The notes: generated by a model from the letters alone, not told the origin. A stretch of DNA of 64,000 nucleotides from Pseudomonadota bacterium (GCA_020161065.1 JAIUPH010000007.1:186001-250000); one strand, 5' to 3'; shown: positions 23,921 through 32,790, counted from the stretch's first letter. Made by a program: numbers and translations.

Positions 23921-25777
23921 ATGCTGAGACCACCCCCATCGTCGGACGGCATCGTGCAGGCTGCGCGCCGACCGCTGAAGATCTTCGCTTCCGACCCGCT
24001 GGCCGGGCGCACGTTCGGCAACCGCGTCCGCATCGACGTGGTCAACGAACCGCTACAGGAAGGCCCGGTCGGCTCCCGGCTGGAGGTCATCGACTACGAC
24101 GGCGCGCAGAAGTGCTTCTATCGGCCCGTGAACCTCGATCACCCGGCGGTCCTGCTCCAGGGCGGGCTCGATCCGACCGAAGCCGATCCGCGGTTCCATC
24201 AGCAGATGGTGTATGCGGTGGCAATGAAGACGCTGGAGAACTTCGACCGCGCCTTGGGGCGCGTGATTCGCTTGGGCTCCAGCAGTCGACGGCAATCATC
24301 GGCCTACCCGCGCCTGCGCCTCTTTCCACACGCCTTCTACGGTGCGAACGCGTTCTACCAGCCGGCACTCAATGCCGTCTTGTTCGGCTACTTCCGCGCC
24401 GATGCGGCCGACGTCGGGCCGAACCTGCCGGGCCAGACGGTGTTCACCTGCCTTTCGCACGATGTCATCGCGCACGAGATGACCCATGCAATCGTCGACC
24501 GGCTGCGTCCGATGTTCCTCGAGCCTTCCAACGTCGACGTACTGGCGTTCCACGAAGGCTTTTCCGACATCGTCGCGCTGTTTCAGCACTTCTCGTTCCA
24601 GGACATCCTGCGCGAGCAGATCCAGCGCACGCGGCTGGACATCCGCTCACCGACGCCGCTGGTGCAGCTTGCCCGGCAATTCGGCTACGCCACCGGCAGC
24701 GGCAAGGCCTTGCGCTCGGCGCTCGACGAGCCGGGAACCAGCCTCAGCGATTCGACCATCGAACCGCATCAGCGAGGCTCGATTCTCGTGGCGGCCGTCT
24801 TCGACGGCTTCTTCAAGACCTACCAACGCCGCATTGCCGATCTGGTGCGCATTGCGACCGGCGGCACCGGCACCTTGCCGCAGGGCGACCTTCATCCCGA
24901 CCTCGTGAATCGCATTGCGACCGAGGCTTCGCGTACCGCGCAGCGCGTGCTCGACATGTGCATCCGCGCCTTCGACTACCTGCCGCCGGTCGACGTGACC
25001 TTTGGCGACTTTCTGCGGGCCATGATCACCGCCGACTTCGAGCTCATTCCTCAGGACGAGAGCGACTGCCGGGGCGCCATGATCGAGGCATTTCGACTGC
25101 GCGGCATCTATCCGGCCGGCGTCGGCTCGCTCGCCGAGGAGTCGCTGCTCTGGGAGAACGTCGAGAGCAGGCTGCCGCCGCTGAACAGCGATGCCACCAG
25201 CCTGGTGGGACGCGCGTTCATCCAGGCGATGCATGCGTTCGATGCGACCTGGCAGCCGGCAACCTTCGAGCCGGACGCGAGCCCGACCGAGTTCCAGTAC
25301 GCGGAAGCCGGCGAGGACTACGAGGTGGACGTCAATCGCGAGCTGGCGATGGAGCTGCATGCCTACGCGGCCGCGAATGCGCAGGCCTTGGGCCTGTCGA
25401 CCAAGTTCAAGATCCAGGTGCGAGGCTTTCACCCGGTGTTCCGGGTGGCGCCCAACGGCCGCCTGCAGATCGAACTCGTTGCGCAATTCGCGCAGATCGA
25501 CCGCCACCGAAGCGCCTTGCTCGGGGGGATTCCGTTCCGCGGCGGCTGCACGCTGGTGGCTTCATCCAACGGCCGTTGCAGGTACCTCGTGTCCAAGCCC
25601 ATGCTCGACGCCAGCGATCCACGCCATCGCTCGATGGCCGAAGCGCGGTTGGCGCGGCAGGAGGACTACCTGCAAATGTGCGACCTCGCCAACGCCATGA
25701 CGCCCTACTACACGGCGGCCGACGCCGAACTGCGGATGCGCGAGTTGATGAACTTCGCCAACCTGCATCGGGGGTGA
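23921..25777 (+). CDS. Thermolysin-like (gluzincin) metallopeptidase-domain protein
   Basis: A 618-residue protein. The start at 23921 is set by GGAGGA at 23910-23915; the longer frame to 23816 lacks such a site. Zinc ligands are visible as H185-E-M-T-H189 followed by HEGFSDI with E212, 23 residues after the second His. This matches the HExxH plus ExxxD pattern of thermolysin-like peptidases. There is no signal peptide or membrane segment, so it is probably cytoplasmic, unlike most thermolysins. Residues 1-180 and 330-618 match nothing I recognise. The stop is 1 bp from the start of the MBL gene, so the two are coupled. Codon choice looks less GC-extreme than in the neighbouring operons. Confidence 0.8.
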   Translation: MLRPPPSSDGIVQAARRPLKIFASDPLAGRTFGNRVRIDVVNEPLQEGPVGSRLEVIDYDGAQKCFYRPVNLDHPAVLLQGGLDPTEADPRFHQQMVYAVAMKTLENFDRALGRVIRLGSSSRRQSSAYPRLRLFPHAFYGANAFYQPALNAVLFGYFRADAADVGPNLPGQTVFTCLSHDVIAHEMTHAIVDRLRPMFLEPSNVDVLAFHEGFSDIVALFQHFSFQDILREQIQRTRLDIRSPTPLVQLARQFGYATGSGKALRSALDEPGTSLSDSTIEPHQRGSILVAAVFDGFFKTYQRRIADLVRIATGGTGTLPQGDLHPDLVNRIATEASRTAQRVLDMCIRAFDYLPPVDVTFGDFLRAMITADFELIPQDESDCRGAMIEAFRLRGIYPAGVGSLAEESLLWENVESRLPPLNSDATSLVGRAFIQAMHAFDATWQPATFEPDASPTEFQYAEAGEDYEVDVNRELAMELHAYAAANAQALGLSTKFKIQVRGFHPVFRVAPNGRLQIELVAQFAQIDRHRSALLGGIPFRGGCTLVASSNGRCRYLVSKPMLDASDPRHRSMAEARLARQEDYLQMCDLANAMTPYYTAADAELRMRELMNFANLHRG

Positions 25778-25778
25778 C

Positions 25779-27092
25779 ATGGCAACGACGAAGAACGCCA
25801 AGGCCACCGCGAAGAAGGTCGCAGCCAAGAAGACGACGGCCAGGAAGACGCCTGCCGGGGCGTCGGGCCGCCGCAAGATGTTCGTGCGCATGTATGACGT
25901 CGGCTTCGGTGACGCCTTCCTGGTCAGGATCTCACGCCGCAACGGCGAGCTTCGCATCCTGTTCGACTGCGGCTCGATCCAGGCGTCGGCGGCGGGCGGT
26001 GCGATGGGCAACGTCGTCCGCAAAATCATTGCCGACGTGACCGACGCCGATGGCGTGGCGCGGATCGATGTCATCGTCGCGACGCACCGGCACAAGGACC
26101 ACGTCTCTGGCTTCGCTGACGATGCCTGGAACGCGGTCGAAGTCAAAGAGGTCTGGATGCCTTGGACCGAGCATCCGACCGATCCGCAGGCGCGGCGGAT
26201 CCGCAACCTGCAAAGCAACCTGGCGCTGGCCCTCAGCGCGGGACTGGCGGCCGCGCCGGCTGCCGTCGACGCCGCGGCACAGAGAGCGCACAGCGTTGCC
26301 GCCGACTTGGTGGCCAACGCGCTGATGCTCAGCAACGATGGCGCGATGAAGATGCTGCACAGCGGCTTCAGCGGGCTGCCTGAGCGACGGTTCCTGCCGT
26401 CGAAGGCCGATGACGGCCGGGCCCTCGTCACCGCTGCGCTGCCCGGCGTCAGGATTCATGTGCTGGGCCCTTCGCGAGACCCCGAGTTGATCCGCGACAT
26501 GGATCCGCCCAAGGGCGAGAGCTTCCTGCGGGTGCGAGGTGCCGGGCTCGGCGGGCATGGCGCTGCGCCGGCGCCGTTCGTCCCGGAGTTCATGCTGACG
26601 CAAAGCGTGGGCGCCTGGACCTTCTCTCCAGATGACCAGGCAGCGATTGAAGGGGCCGGCGGCCTTTCGGAACTGGCGGTTGCGGTGGCGCTCGACAAGG
26701 CGGTGAATGGCACCAGCCTGATGCTCATCTTGGAAGTCGCGGGCACCTTGCTTCTGTTCCCCGGTGATGCCCAGTGGGGCACCTGGATGGCGGCGCTGGA
26801 GGATCCACACTGGCGTGAGCTTCTGCAGAGGGTCAGCTTCTACAAGATCGGCCATCACGGCAGCCACAACGCCACGCCGCAAACTTTCGTGCGCGACTTG
26901 TTGCCCAGAGGTTGCTGCGCCATGGCCTCGACGCTGACGCGCAAGATCTGGCCGAACATCCCCAGGCAGGAACTGCTCACCGGGCTGATCGCCAAGGCGG
27001 CGGATGTCGCGCGCAGCGATCAACCTTCGGCGGCCACGGCGCGTGCGTTCAAGGTGGCACCCGGCGTCATCGAGGCAACTGTCCTGCTTTAG
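25779..27092 (+). CDS. ComEC-like metallo-beta-lactamase-fold hydrolase with histone-like N-terminal tail
   Basis: A 437-residue protein. Residues 1-33 are a Lys/Ala/Thr-rich tail resembling histone H1 or AlgP tails, likely to bind nucleic acid or another polyanion. The MBL domain has T-H103-R-H105-K-D107-H108, then D330 in FPGDAQ and the GHHGSHNAT motif (H359, H360), as in the extracytoplasmic domain of ComEC. No membrane helices or signal are seen. An insertion of about 200 residues separates the metal motifs. With the coupled upstream peptidase it forms a two-gene unit whose role is unknown; a nuclease or nucleotide hydrolase is plausible. Confidence 0.82.
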   Translation: MATTKNAKATAKKVAAKKTTARKTPAGASGRRKMFVRMYDVGFGDAFLVRISRRNGELRILFDCGSIQASAAGGAMGNVVRKIIADVTDADGVARIDVIVATHRHKDHVSGFADDAWNAVEVKEVWMPWTEHPTDPQARRIRNLQSNLALALSAGLAAAPAAVDAAAQRAHSVAADLVANALMLSNDGAMKMLHSGFSGLPERRFLPSKADDGRALVTAALPGVRIHVLGPSRDPELIRDMDPPKGESFLRVRGAGLGGHGAAPAPFVPEFMLTQSVGAWTFSPDDQAAIEGAGGLSELAVAVALDKAVNGTSLMLILEVAGTLLLFPGDAQWGTWMAALEDPHWRELLQRVSFYKIGHHGSHNATPQTFVRDLLPRGCCAMASTLTRKIWPNIPRQELLTGLIAKAADVARSDQPSAATARAFKVAPGVIEATVLL

Positions 27093-27120
27093 CCGGATGC
27101 GGCCAAGCCTTTGCGGCGTT

Positions 27121-27178
27121 GATCTCCGGTGGTGGCCGGCGCGGCGAGAATCGCCACCGCTTGCATCGCGGGGAGATC
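27121..27178 (+). promoter_or_regulatory. Structured leader that can hide the sugE ribosome binding site
   Basis: GATCTCC (27121-27127) is complementary to GGAGATC (27172-27178), which includes the Shine-Dalgarno of the sugE gene. Inside, GGCGA/TCGCC (27143-27147 with 27151-27155) forms a hairpin with loop GAA. GGTGGC/GCCACC (27131-27136 with 27153-27158) is an alternative pairing. SugE/Gdx genes are often under guanidine riboswitches, but I see none of the known guanidine riboswitch consensus motifs. Confidence 0.4.
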
Positions 27179-27182
27179 GTTC

Positions 27183-27503
27183 GTGGCATGGGGATTGTTG
27201 TTGGTGGCGGGCCTGCTCGAAGTGGGCTGGGCGATCGGCCTGAAGTACACGCAGGGCTTCACGCGGCTGTGGCCGAGCGTGCTGACGCTGGCCGCGATGA
27301 CCGGCAGCGTGCTGCTGCTCGGCGCGGCGATGAAGTCGCTGCCGGTGGGCACCTCGTACGCCGTGTGGGTGGGCGTCGGCGCGGTCGGCACGGCCCTCTT
27401 CGGCATGCTGCTGTTCGGCGAGCCGGCCAGCGCCGGCCGGTTGCTGAGCCTGGGGCTGATCGTGGCCGGCATCGTCGGGCTCAAGTTCAGCACGCCGGCG
27501 TAG
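27183..27503 (+). CDS. sugE: SugE/Gdx small multidrug-resistance transporter (guanidinium exporter type)
   Basis: A 106-residue protein with four membrane helices. The GTG at 27183 is chosen because GGGGAG lies 7 nt upstream and the product then starts (V/M)[16 protein letters not shown], matching SugE. Glu13 is the conserved proton/substrate-binding residue, and GLKYTQGF is typical of the Gdx subgroup. These homodimeric antiporters export guanidinium or quaternary ammonium compounds. It ends 12 bp before a convergent gene. Confidence 0.92.
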   Translation: MAWGLLLVAGLLEVGWAIGLKYTQGFTRLWPSVLTLAAMTGSVLLLGAAMKSLPVGTSYAVWVGVGAVGTALFGMLLFGEPASAGRLLSLGLIVAGIVGLKFSTPA

Positions 27504-27515
27504 CGGCCGCTTTCG

Positions 27516-28445
27516 TCAGCCGGCCGCGACGACGCGGTTCCTCAACGTCCCGATCTTCTCGATGCGGCAGACGATCTCGTCGCCGGCCTGGAGCCATTGG
27601 CGCGGGTTCATCGCGTAGCCCACGCCCGAAGGCGTGCCGGTGGCGATGACGTCGCCGGGCTCCAGCGTGAGCCCGGCCGACAGCGAGGCGATCTGCCGCG
27701 CGATCGGGAAGATCATCTGGGCGGTGCTCGCGTCCTGCCGCGGCTGGCCGTTGACGCCGAGTTCGATGCGCAGCGCGTGCGGGTCGGCGATCTCGTCGGC
27801 AGTGACGATCCACGGCCCCATCGGGCAGAAGGTGTCCAGCGCCTTGCCTTTGAACCACTGGTCGTGGCGCTTCTGCAGGTCGCGCGCGCTGACGTCGTTG
27901 ACGATGGTGTAGCCGAACACGTGGTCCATCGCCTGCTCCTCGGCAATGTCGCGGCCGCCGCGGCCGATGACGACGGCCAACTCGACCTCGTAGTCCAGCC
28001 GGCGCGTCACGCGCTGGTCGTAGCGGATGCCGGCCTCCGGGCCGACGATGGCCGTCCAGGGCTTGGTGAAGAACTGCGGCACTTCGGGCAGCGCCGTCGC
28101 CTGATCGCGTGAAACGTTGTCCTCGCGGATGTGCTCGGCGTAGTTGCGGCCGAGGCAGAAGACGTTCTTCGGCGGCCGCGGGATCGGCGCCAGCAGCCGC
28201 ACCGCGGCCAGCGGCGCGCGGGCGGCGGCAAAGCGGCCCGGGTCGTCGAGCACCGCGCGCAGGAAGCGCAGGGCGCGCTCGCCGGCGGCGATCAGGTCCA
28301 GCATGCTCGGCAATGCGTTGGCGCCAAAGGCCTCGCGCGCGGCTTCCGCCGCGCAGGGCAGCGCCCGTTGCAGGTCGAATGCCGAGTCGTCGGTGCAGAC
28401 GGCGGGGCTCGTGCGTCCGCCGTGTTCGATCATCGCCAGCTTCAT
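27516..28445 (-). CDS. Fumarylacetoacetate hydrolase (FAH) family protein
   Basis: A 309-residue protein. The metal and substrate motifs are NVFCLGRNYAEH, RLDYEVELAVVIG (acidic metal ligands), NDVSARDLQ and GDVIATGTPSGVG. Family members hydrolyse acylpyruvates, decarboxylate oxaloacetate-type acids or isomerise ring-cleavage products. It is divergent from an IclR gene, 35 bp away, and is probably controlled by it. Confidence 0.92.
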   Translation of the reverse strand: MKLAMIEHGGRTSPAVCTDDSAFDLQRALPCAAEAAREAFGANALPSMLDLIAAGERALRFLRAVLDDPGRFAAARAPLAAVRLLAPIPRPPKNVFCLGRNYAEHIREDNVSRDQATALPEVPQFFTKPWTAIVGPEAGIRYDQRVTRRLDYEVELAVVIGRGGRDIAEEQAMDHVFGYTIVNDVSARDLQKRHDQWFKGKALDTFCPMGPWIVTADEIADPHALRIELGVNGQPRQDASTAQMIFPIARQIASLSAGLTLEPGDVIATGTPSGVGYAMNPRQWLQAGDEIVCRIEKIGTLRNRVVAAG

Positions 28446-28480
28446 GGCCTGCTCCTGGGCAGCTTGGTTAGGATGGGTTC

Positions 28481-29260
28481 ATGGCACCGCCGGTCAAGTC
28501 CGCCCAGCGCGTGGTGGAGGTCTTCGAGTTCTTCGCGCAGCGCCGCGCGCCGGCCACGCTGAGCCAGATCGCCACGGCGCTGGGCTATCCGCCGTCCAGC
28601 ACCTTCGGGTTGCTGAACACCTTGCGCGGGCTCGGCTACCTGGACTACTCGCGCAGCGAGCGCACCTTCGTGCCGACCGTCAAGGCCGCGCTGCTGGGCA
28701 TCTGGGTCAACGACGCGCTGCTGCGCGACGGCACCATCGTGCGCGTGATGTACGAGCTGCGCGACGACACCGGCTGCACCTGCGTGCTGGGCATCCAGAG
28801 CGGCTTCTTCGTGCAGTACGTGCACGTCGTCAAGGGCAGCGAATACGCCGACCGCACCGACGTGACCGCGGGCGCGCTGCGCCCGATGCTGCGCTCGGCG
28901 ATGGGCGACGTGATCCTCGCGCTGAAGACGCGCAACGAAGTGCGCGCGCTGGTGCACCGCATCAACGCCGAGGCGCCGCCCGAACAGCAGGCCCGCCTGG
29001 CCGAGGTCTCGGCCCGCGTGGACCGCACGCGCGAGCGTGGCTACGGCTACAGCGAAGGGCTGGCCACGCCCGGGTCGGGCACGATCACGATGCTGCTGGC
29101 CGCACCGCAGCACCAGCCGCCGATGGTGCTGGGCCTGGGCGCGCGGATCTCGGCGCTGCGCGCCAACCGCGAGCGCTTTGCCGCCGCGCTGCGCAAGGTG
29201 GTGCAGGCGCACCGCGCCCACATGGAGGCGCTGCCGCAGACCTTTGCCGCCCGGCGCTGA
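28481..29260 (+). CDS. IclR-family transcriptional regulator
   Basis: A 259-residue protein. The helix-turn-helix is SAQRVVEVFEFF with LSQIATALGYPPSSTFGLLNTL, and the effector domain includes GCTCVLGIQSGFFVQYV. It is divergent from the FAH gene and convergent with the receptor/CoA-transferase/hydratase operon at 29275-32258, so either or both may be its targets. Confidence 0.93.
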   Translation: MAPPVKSAQRVVEVFEFFAQRRAPATLSQIATALGYPPSSTFGLLNTLRGLGYLDYSRSERTFVPTVKAALLGIWVNDALLRDGTIVRVMYELRDDTGCTCVLGIQSGFFVQYVHVVKGSEYADRTDVTAGALRPMLRSAMGDVILALKTRNEVRALVHRINAEAPPEQQARLAEVSARVDRTRERGYGYSEGLATPGSGTITMLLAAPQHQPPMVLGLGARISALRANRERFAAALRKVVQAHRAHMEALPQTFAARR

Positions 29261-29274
29261 GGGCCGCCGGCGCC

Positions 29275-30243
29275 TCACTCGGGCTTCAGGCCGGCCTGCG
29301 CCGCCACCTTGCGGAAGGTCTCGATCTGCGCGAGCTGGAACTTGCGCATCTCCTCGGGCCCGCGCTGCAGCAGCTCCGAGCCCACGCGCCTGGCGAACAC
29401 CGCGGCCTCGTCGGAGGCCATGGTCTTGTTCATCGCGTCGGCCAGCAGCTTGACGATGTCGTCGCGCACTTCGGCGCGCGCCATCAGCGCCGACCAGCCG
29501 TAGACCGCGAACGAGCCGAAAGTCTCCTTGATCGCCGGCACCTCGGGAAACTCGGGGTGCCGCGCTTCGCCGGTCACGGCCAGCAGCCGGAGCTGGCCGC
29601 TCTTGATCATCGGCGCGAGCGAGGTCACGCCGTCCATGCCGACGTCGACGTTGCCGCCGGCGATGTCGGTGTTCATCTGCGACGTCGATCGGTACGGCAC
29701 GTGCGTGAACGACACGCCCGCCAGGCTGGAGAACCACTCGGTCGCCAGCCGGTAGCCGGCGGCGAAGTTGGCGAAGTTGATGGCCTGGGGCCTGGCCTTC
29801 GCGGCGGCGATCAGCTCGTCGAAGCTCTTGTACGGCGACTTCGCCGGCACCACGACGCCCAGCATGCTGCGGCCGATGCCGGCCACCGGCTTGAAGTCCT
29901 TCAGCGGGTCGTACGGCAGGTCCTTCACGAGCACCGGGTTGACCGACAGGTTGGTCCAGCTTCCCATCACCAGCGTGTAGCCGTCGGCCGGCGCGTTCTT
30001 GGCGGCCATCATGCCCAGCCGGCCGTCGGCGCCGGGCAGGTTCTCCACCGTCACCGGCTGGCCCAGGGCGCGCGTGAGCTGCTCGGCCACGAAGCGCGCC
30101 GAGGTGTCGCTGGTGCTGCCGGCGGCGAAAGGCGAGACCATGCGGATCGGCCGCGTCGGGTAGTCCTTGAGGGGCTGCGCCTGGGCTTGCGCCATCGGCG
30201 CCAGGCCCGCGGCGCAGAGGATCAGGAATGCTCGCTTGTCCAT
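29275..30243 (-). CDS. Bug/TctC-family periplasmic solute receptor
   Basis: A 322-residue protein starting MDKRAFLILCAAGL, with AAGGAGA upstream of the ATG and a signal peptide ending near AQAQA. Motifs are IRMVSPFAAGSTSDTSAR and TVENLPGADGRLGM. It is the last gene of a three-gene operon, 20 bp after the CoA-transferase gene, and probably captures the carboxylate metabolised by that enzyme. An upstream extension of the frame is not protein-like. Confidence 0.93.
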   Translation of the reverse strand: MDKRAFLILCAAGLAPMAQAQAQPLKDYPTRPIRMVSPFAAGSTSDTSARFVAEQLTRALGQPVTVENLPGADGRLGMMAAKNAPADGYTLVMGSWTNLSVNPVLVKDLPYDPLKDFKPVAGIGRSMLGVVVPAKSPYKSFDELIAAAKARPQAINFANFAAGYRLATEWFSSLAGVSFTHVPYRSTSQMNTDIAGGNVDVGMDGVTSLAPMIKSGQLRLLAVTGEARHPEFPEVPAIKETFGSFAVYGWSALMARAEVRDDIVKLLADAMNKTMASDEAAVFARRVGSELLQRGPEEMRKFQLAQIETFRKVAAQAGLKPE

Positions 30244-30263
30244 CGAAGGTGTCTCCTTTCGGT

Positions 30264-31460
30264 TCAGGGCGGCGGCGCCGGGGCGGCCGCGGTCATCGCG
30301 TCGATCTCGGCCGTGGCATAGCCCAGGCCTTGCAGCACCTGCCGCGTGTGCTGGCCGAGTGTCGGCGGCGGCCGCTCGACGCCGGCCGGATCCTCGGCCA
30401 GCAGGAAGCCGGCGTTCAGCACCTGGCCGCGGCCCGAGGGCAGTTCGACGGGCAGGCACAGCGCGCGCTGCGAGAGCTGTTCCATCTGCAGCGCCTGCGG
30501 CAGCGTGCGGACGGCGCCGGCGGCCACGCCGGCCTCGTTGAGCAGCCGCTCCCAGGTGATCGCATCGCGGCCCCGAAGCGCTGCGACAACTTCTGCACGC
30601 AGTGATAGCGCGTTATGTTGGCGTGCCCGGCGCGCCGCGAAGCGCGGGTCGCGCAGCCACTCGGTGCGCTGCAGCACGCGGCACAGCGCCTCGAACTGCT
30701 GCTGCCGCACGACGCCCAGCGTGATCTCGCCGTCGGCGGTGGGAAAGGTGTCGGCCGTGGGCGACTGGCTGTAGCCCAGGTTGCCGGTGCGGCGCGGCTC
30801 GACGCCGGCCGCGAGGAAGGGCCCGGCCACCGGAATCATCATCGCCAGCGCGGCGTCCAGCATCGCGACGTCGATGCGCTGGCCGGCGCCGGTGCGCGCG
30901 CGGCGCAGCAGCGAGCCCATGATCGCGAATGCCGCCGTCAAGCCCGTGTAGGTGTCCACCAGCGGAAAGCCCACGCGCAGCGCCGGGCTGCCGGGCTCGC
31001 CGGACAGCATCATCAGGCCCGACATGCTCTGGATGATCTGGTCGATGGCCGGGTTGGCCCGCAGCGGCCCGGTCTGGCCGAAGCCGGAGATCGAGCAGAA
31101 CACCAGCCCGGGGTTCAAGGCCTTGCAGGCCTCGTAGCCGAGGCCGAGCCGGTCCATCACGCCGGGGCGGAAGTTCTCGACCACGACATCGGCGCCGGCG
31201 ACCAGCCGCCGCGCCGCGCCGAGTTGCCGTTCGTCCTTCAGGTCGAGCACGACCGATCGCTTGCCGGCATTGACGGCGATGAACGACGGGCTCAGGCCAT
31301 CGGGATGCGTCTGGCCGCCGTAGCTGCGCATGGTGTCGCCGGCGGCCGGCTCGACCTTCACGACGTCGGCGCCCTGCAGGCACAGGTAATGGGTGCAGAT
31401 CGGGCCGGCCAGCACGTGGCTGAAGTCGACCACCTGGATGCCGTCGAGAGCGCGGGCCAT
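30264..31460 (-). CDS. Class III (CaiB/BaiF) CoA-transferase
   Basis: A 398-residue protein with the family N-terminus (VVDFSHVLAGPICTHYLCLQ), the VVENFRPGVMDRLGLGY motif, CSISGFGQTGP, and the catalytic Asp region AIDQIIQSMSGL. It transfers CoA between carboxylates through an aspartyl-CoA anhydride. It lies 6 bp downstream of an enoyl-CoA hydratase gene, and the receptor gene follows, consistent with uptake, activation and hydration of one substrate. Confidence 0.95.
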   Translation of the reverse strand: MARALDGIQVVDFSHVLAGPICTHYLCLQGADVVKVEPAAGDTMRSYGGQTHPDGLSPSFIAVNAGKRSVVLDLKDERQLGAARRLVAGADVVVENFRPGVMDRLGLGYEACKALNPGLVFCSISGFGQTGPLRANPAIDQIIQSMSGLMMLSGEPGSPALRVGFPLVDTYTGLTAAFAIMGSLLRRARTGAGQRIDVAMLDAALAMMIPVAGPFLAAGVEPRRTGNLGYSQSPTADTFPTADGEITLGVVRQQQFEALCRVLQRTEWLRDPRFAARRARQHNALSLRAEVVAALRGRDAITWERLLNEAGVAAGAVRTLPQALQMEQLSQRALCLPVELPSGRGQVLNAGFLLAEDPAGVERPPPTLGQHTRQVLQGLGYATAEIDAMTAAAPAPPP

Positions 31461-31466
31461 CGCCTC

Positions 31467-32258
31467 TCAGTCCTGCGCGGGGCGGGGGAATCTGCCGGTG
31501 AAGCGCGGCTTGCGCTTGTCGACGAAGGCGCGCTTGGCTTCGCGCCCGTCGGGCGTCAGCGCCAGGTAGCGCTGCATCGCGCCGCCGGCCTCCAGGTGGT
31601 TGGAGAAGCCCGCGGCGTCCAGCAGCAGGTTGGTTGCCTGCTTGGTGTAGCGCACGGCCAGCGGCGGCAGTTCGAGCAGCGCGTTGACGGTTTCGTCGAC
31701 GGCGGCGGCAAGCTCGGCATCGGGCACGCAGCGGTTGATCAGGCCCCAGTCCAGCGCCTGGCGGGCGCTCAAGCGGCGGCCGAGCAGCGCCAGTTCGAGC
31801 GAGCGCGCGCGGCCCACCGTGAACAGGAAGGCCCCGCCGGCGTGGTTGCCGGCGTGGATCTCGCGCATCTGGAAGTGGGCCGACTCGGCCGCGACGACCA
31901 GGTCACAGGCCGTGGCGAGGTAGGTCCCCCCGCCGACCGCCGGTCCGTTGACCGCGGCCACCACCGGCTTGTGGTTGCGCTGGATGCGCTGCCGCGCCGC
32001 GACGTTGGCACGCCCATAAGCGTCCATCTGCGCGGCATCGGCGCTGCTGGTTAAGCGCAGGTCTTGGCCGGCGCAGAACACGTCGCCTTCGGCGGCCAGC
32101 ACCGCGACGCGGCACTCGGCCGAGGCCTCGACCTCGCCGAAGGCCTGCCCCAGTTCGTCGAACATCATTAGGTCGTGCGCATTGCGGACCTCGGGCCGGT
32201 TCATCACGACGCGCCAGACGGCGCCTTGCTGGTCGACGCGGATGGAGTGGTAGGCCAT
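31467..32258 (-). CDS. Enoyl-CoA hydratase/isomerase family protein
   Basis: A 263-residue crotonase-fold enzyme starting MAYHSIRVDQQ. Oxyanion-hole motifs are DVFCAGQDLRL and NGPAVGGGTYLATACDLV, followed by MREIHAGNHAGG. The ATG at 32258 is preferred; an in-frame one at 32267 adds three residues. It is the promoter-proximal gene of the operon, with an ATTCA/TGAAT inverted repeat about 75 bp upstream. Confidence 0.92.
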   Translation of the reverse strand: MAYHSIRVDQQGAVWRVVMNRPEVRNAHDLMMFDELGQAFGEVEASAECRVAVLAAEGDVFCAGQDLRLTSSADAAQMDAYGRANVAARQRIQRNHKPVVAAVNGPAVGGGTYLATACDLVVAAESAHFQMREIHAGNHAGGAFLFTVGRARSLELALLGRRLSARQALDWGLINRCVPDAELAAAVDETVNALLELPPLAVRYTKQATNLLLDAAGFSNHLEAGGAMQRYLALTPDGREAKRAFVDKRKPRFTGRFPRPAQD

Positions 32259-32330
32259 GGCGACCATGTTCGCCGCAGCGCCGGCAGCGCGGGCGCCTTG
32301 GGTACGCGTCTTTCACGTCGATGAAGCGGA

Positions 32331-32346
32331 ATTCATGGATGTGAAT
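32331..32346. promoter_or_regulatory. ATTCA-N6-TGAAT inverted repeat upstream of the hydratase operon
   Basis: ATTCA (32331-32335) and TGAAT (32342-32346) flank TGGATG, about 73 bp upstream of the hydratase start. The half-sites resemble those upstream of the minus-strand units at 49.9-56.5 kb. It is a candidate IclR-type operator, possibly for the regulator at 28481-29260. Evidence is symmetry and position only. Confidence 0.35.
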
Positions 32347-32420
32347 GGGCCTGCAGAGTCACGTGCGGATGGTCGTGGTGACGGTGGGGGCAGCGCCGTT
32401 GCCGTCGGTCGAGGGTCGCA

Positions 32421-32438
32421 TAGCAAATGCGCTACAGT
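32421..32438 (+). promoter_or_regulatory. Possible promoter/operator of the RelE-type toxin-antitoxin pair
   Basis: TAGC (32421-32424) and GCTA (32431-32434) form a short inverted repeat just upstream of the antitoxin ATG. TACAGT at 32433-32438 resembles a -10 element but lies so close to the ATG (32446) that the transcript would be nearly leaderless. Weak evidence. Confidence 0.25.
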
Positions 32439-32445
32439 CGCGCGG

Positions 32446-32790
32446 ATGAAGACCGCCCAGTTGCCGCCGGTCCGGGTTGAACCGTCGGTGCGCGAGGAAA
32501 TCGAAGCCGTGCTGCGCGACGGCGAGAGCCTGTCCGAGTTCGTCGAGACCGCCACCATCGAGGCGGCCCGGCGGCGCCAGGCGCAGGAGGCGTTCCTGGC
32601 CCGCGGACGGGCATCGCTGGCGCAGGCCAGGCGCACGGGCGAGTTCTACCCCGCCGACGAGGCGCTTGACCGCATGCGGGAACGGTTGCAGACGAAGATG
32701 CAATCGCTTCGCCAGGGCAAGAGCGGCAGTGGCGGCAAAAGCGGCAAAGACGGCAAGGGCAGCAAGGGCACGGCCGGCGCGAAGCGGTGA
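32446..32790 (+). CDS. Antitoxin of a RelE/ParE-type pair
   Basis: A 114-residue protein. The start at 32446 gives a product beginning with a short beta strand (LPPVRVEP) then helices (SVREEIEAVL, SLSEFVETATIEAARRR), the layout of ribbon-helix-helix antitoxins such as YlcI/YnfO-type proteins. The C-terminus is a Gly/Ser/Lys low-complexity tail (GKSGSGGKSGKDGKG), presumably disordered. It overlaps the toxin gene by 4 bp (GTGA). Confidence 0.8.
   Translation: MKTAQLPPVRVEPSVREEIEAVLRDGESLSEFVETATIEAARRRQAQEAFLARGRASLAQARRTGEFYPADEALDRMRERLQTKMQSLRQGKSGSGGKSGKDGKGSKGTAGAKR

Noticed and set aside
27093..27182. Known guanidine-I, -II or -III riboswitch upstream of sugE
   Set aside because: The conserved motifs of these classes (for example paired ACGR loops) are not visible; only base pairing around the ribosome site is seen.
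27503..27527. GCGGCC/GGCCGC hairpin between convergent sugE and FAH genes as a terminator
   Set aside because: The stem is only 6 bp with a 13-nt loop and no U-tract on either strand.
29254..29275. GGCGC/GCGCC repeat at the convergent IclR and receptor gene ends as a terminator
   Set aside because: Short arms, a 12-nt loop and no U-tract; common by chance at this GC content.
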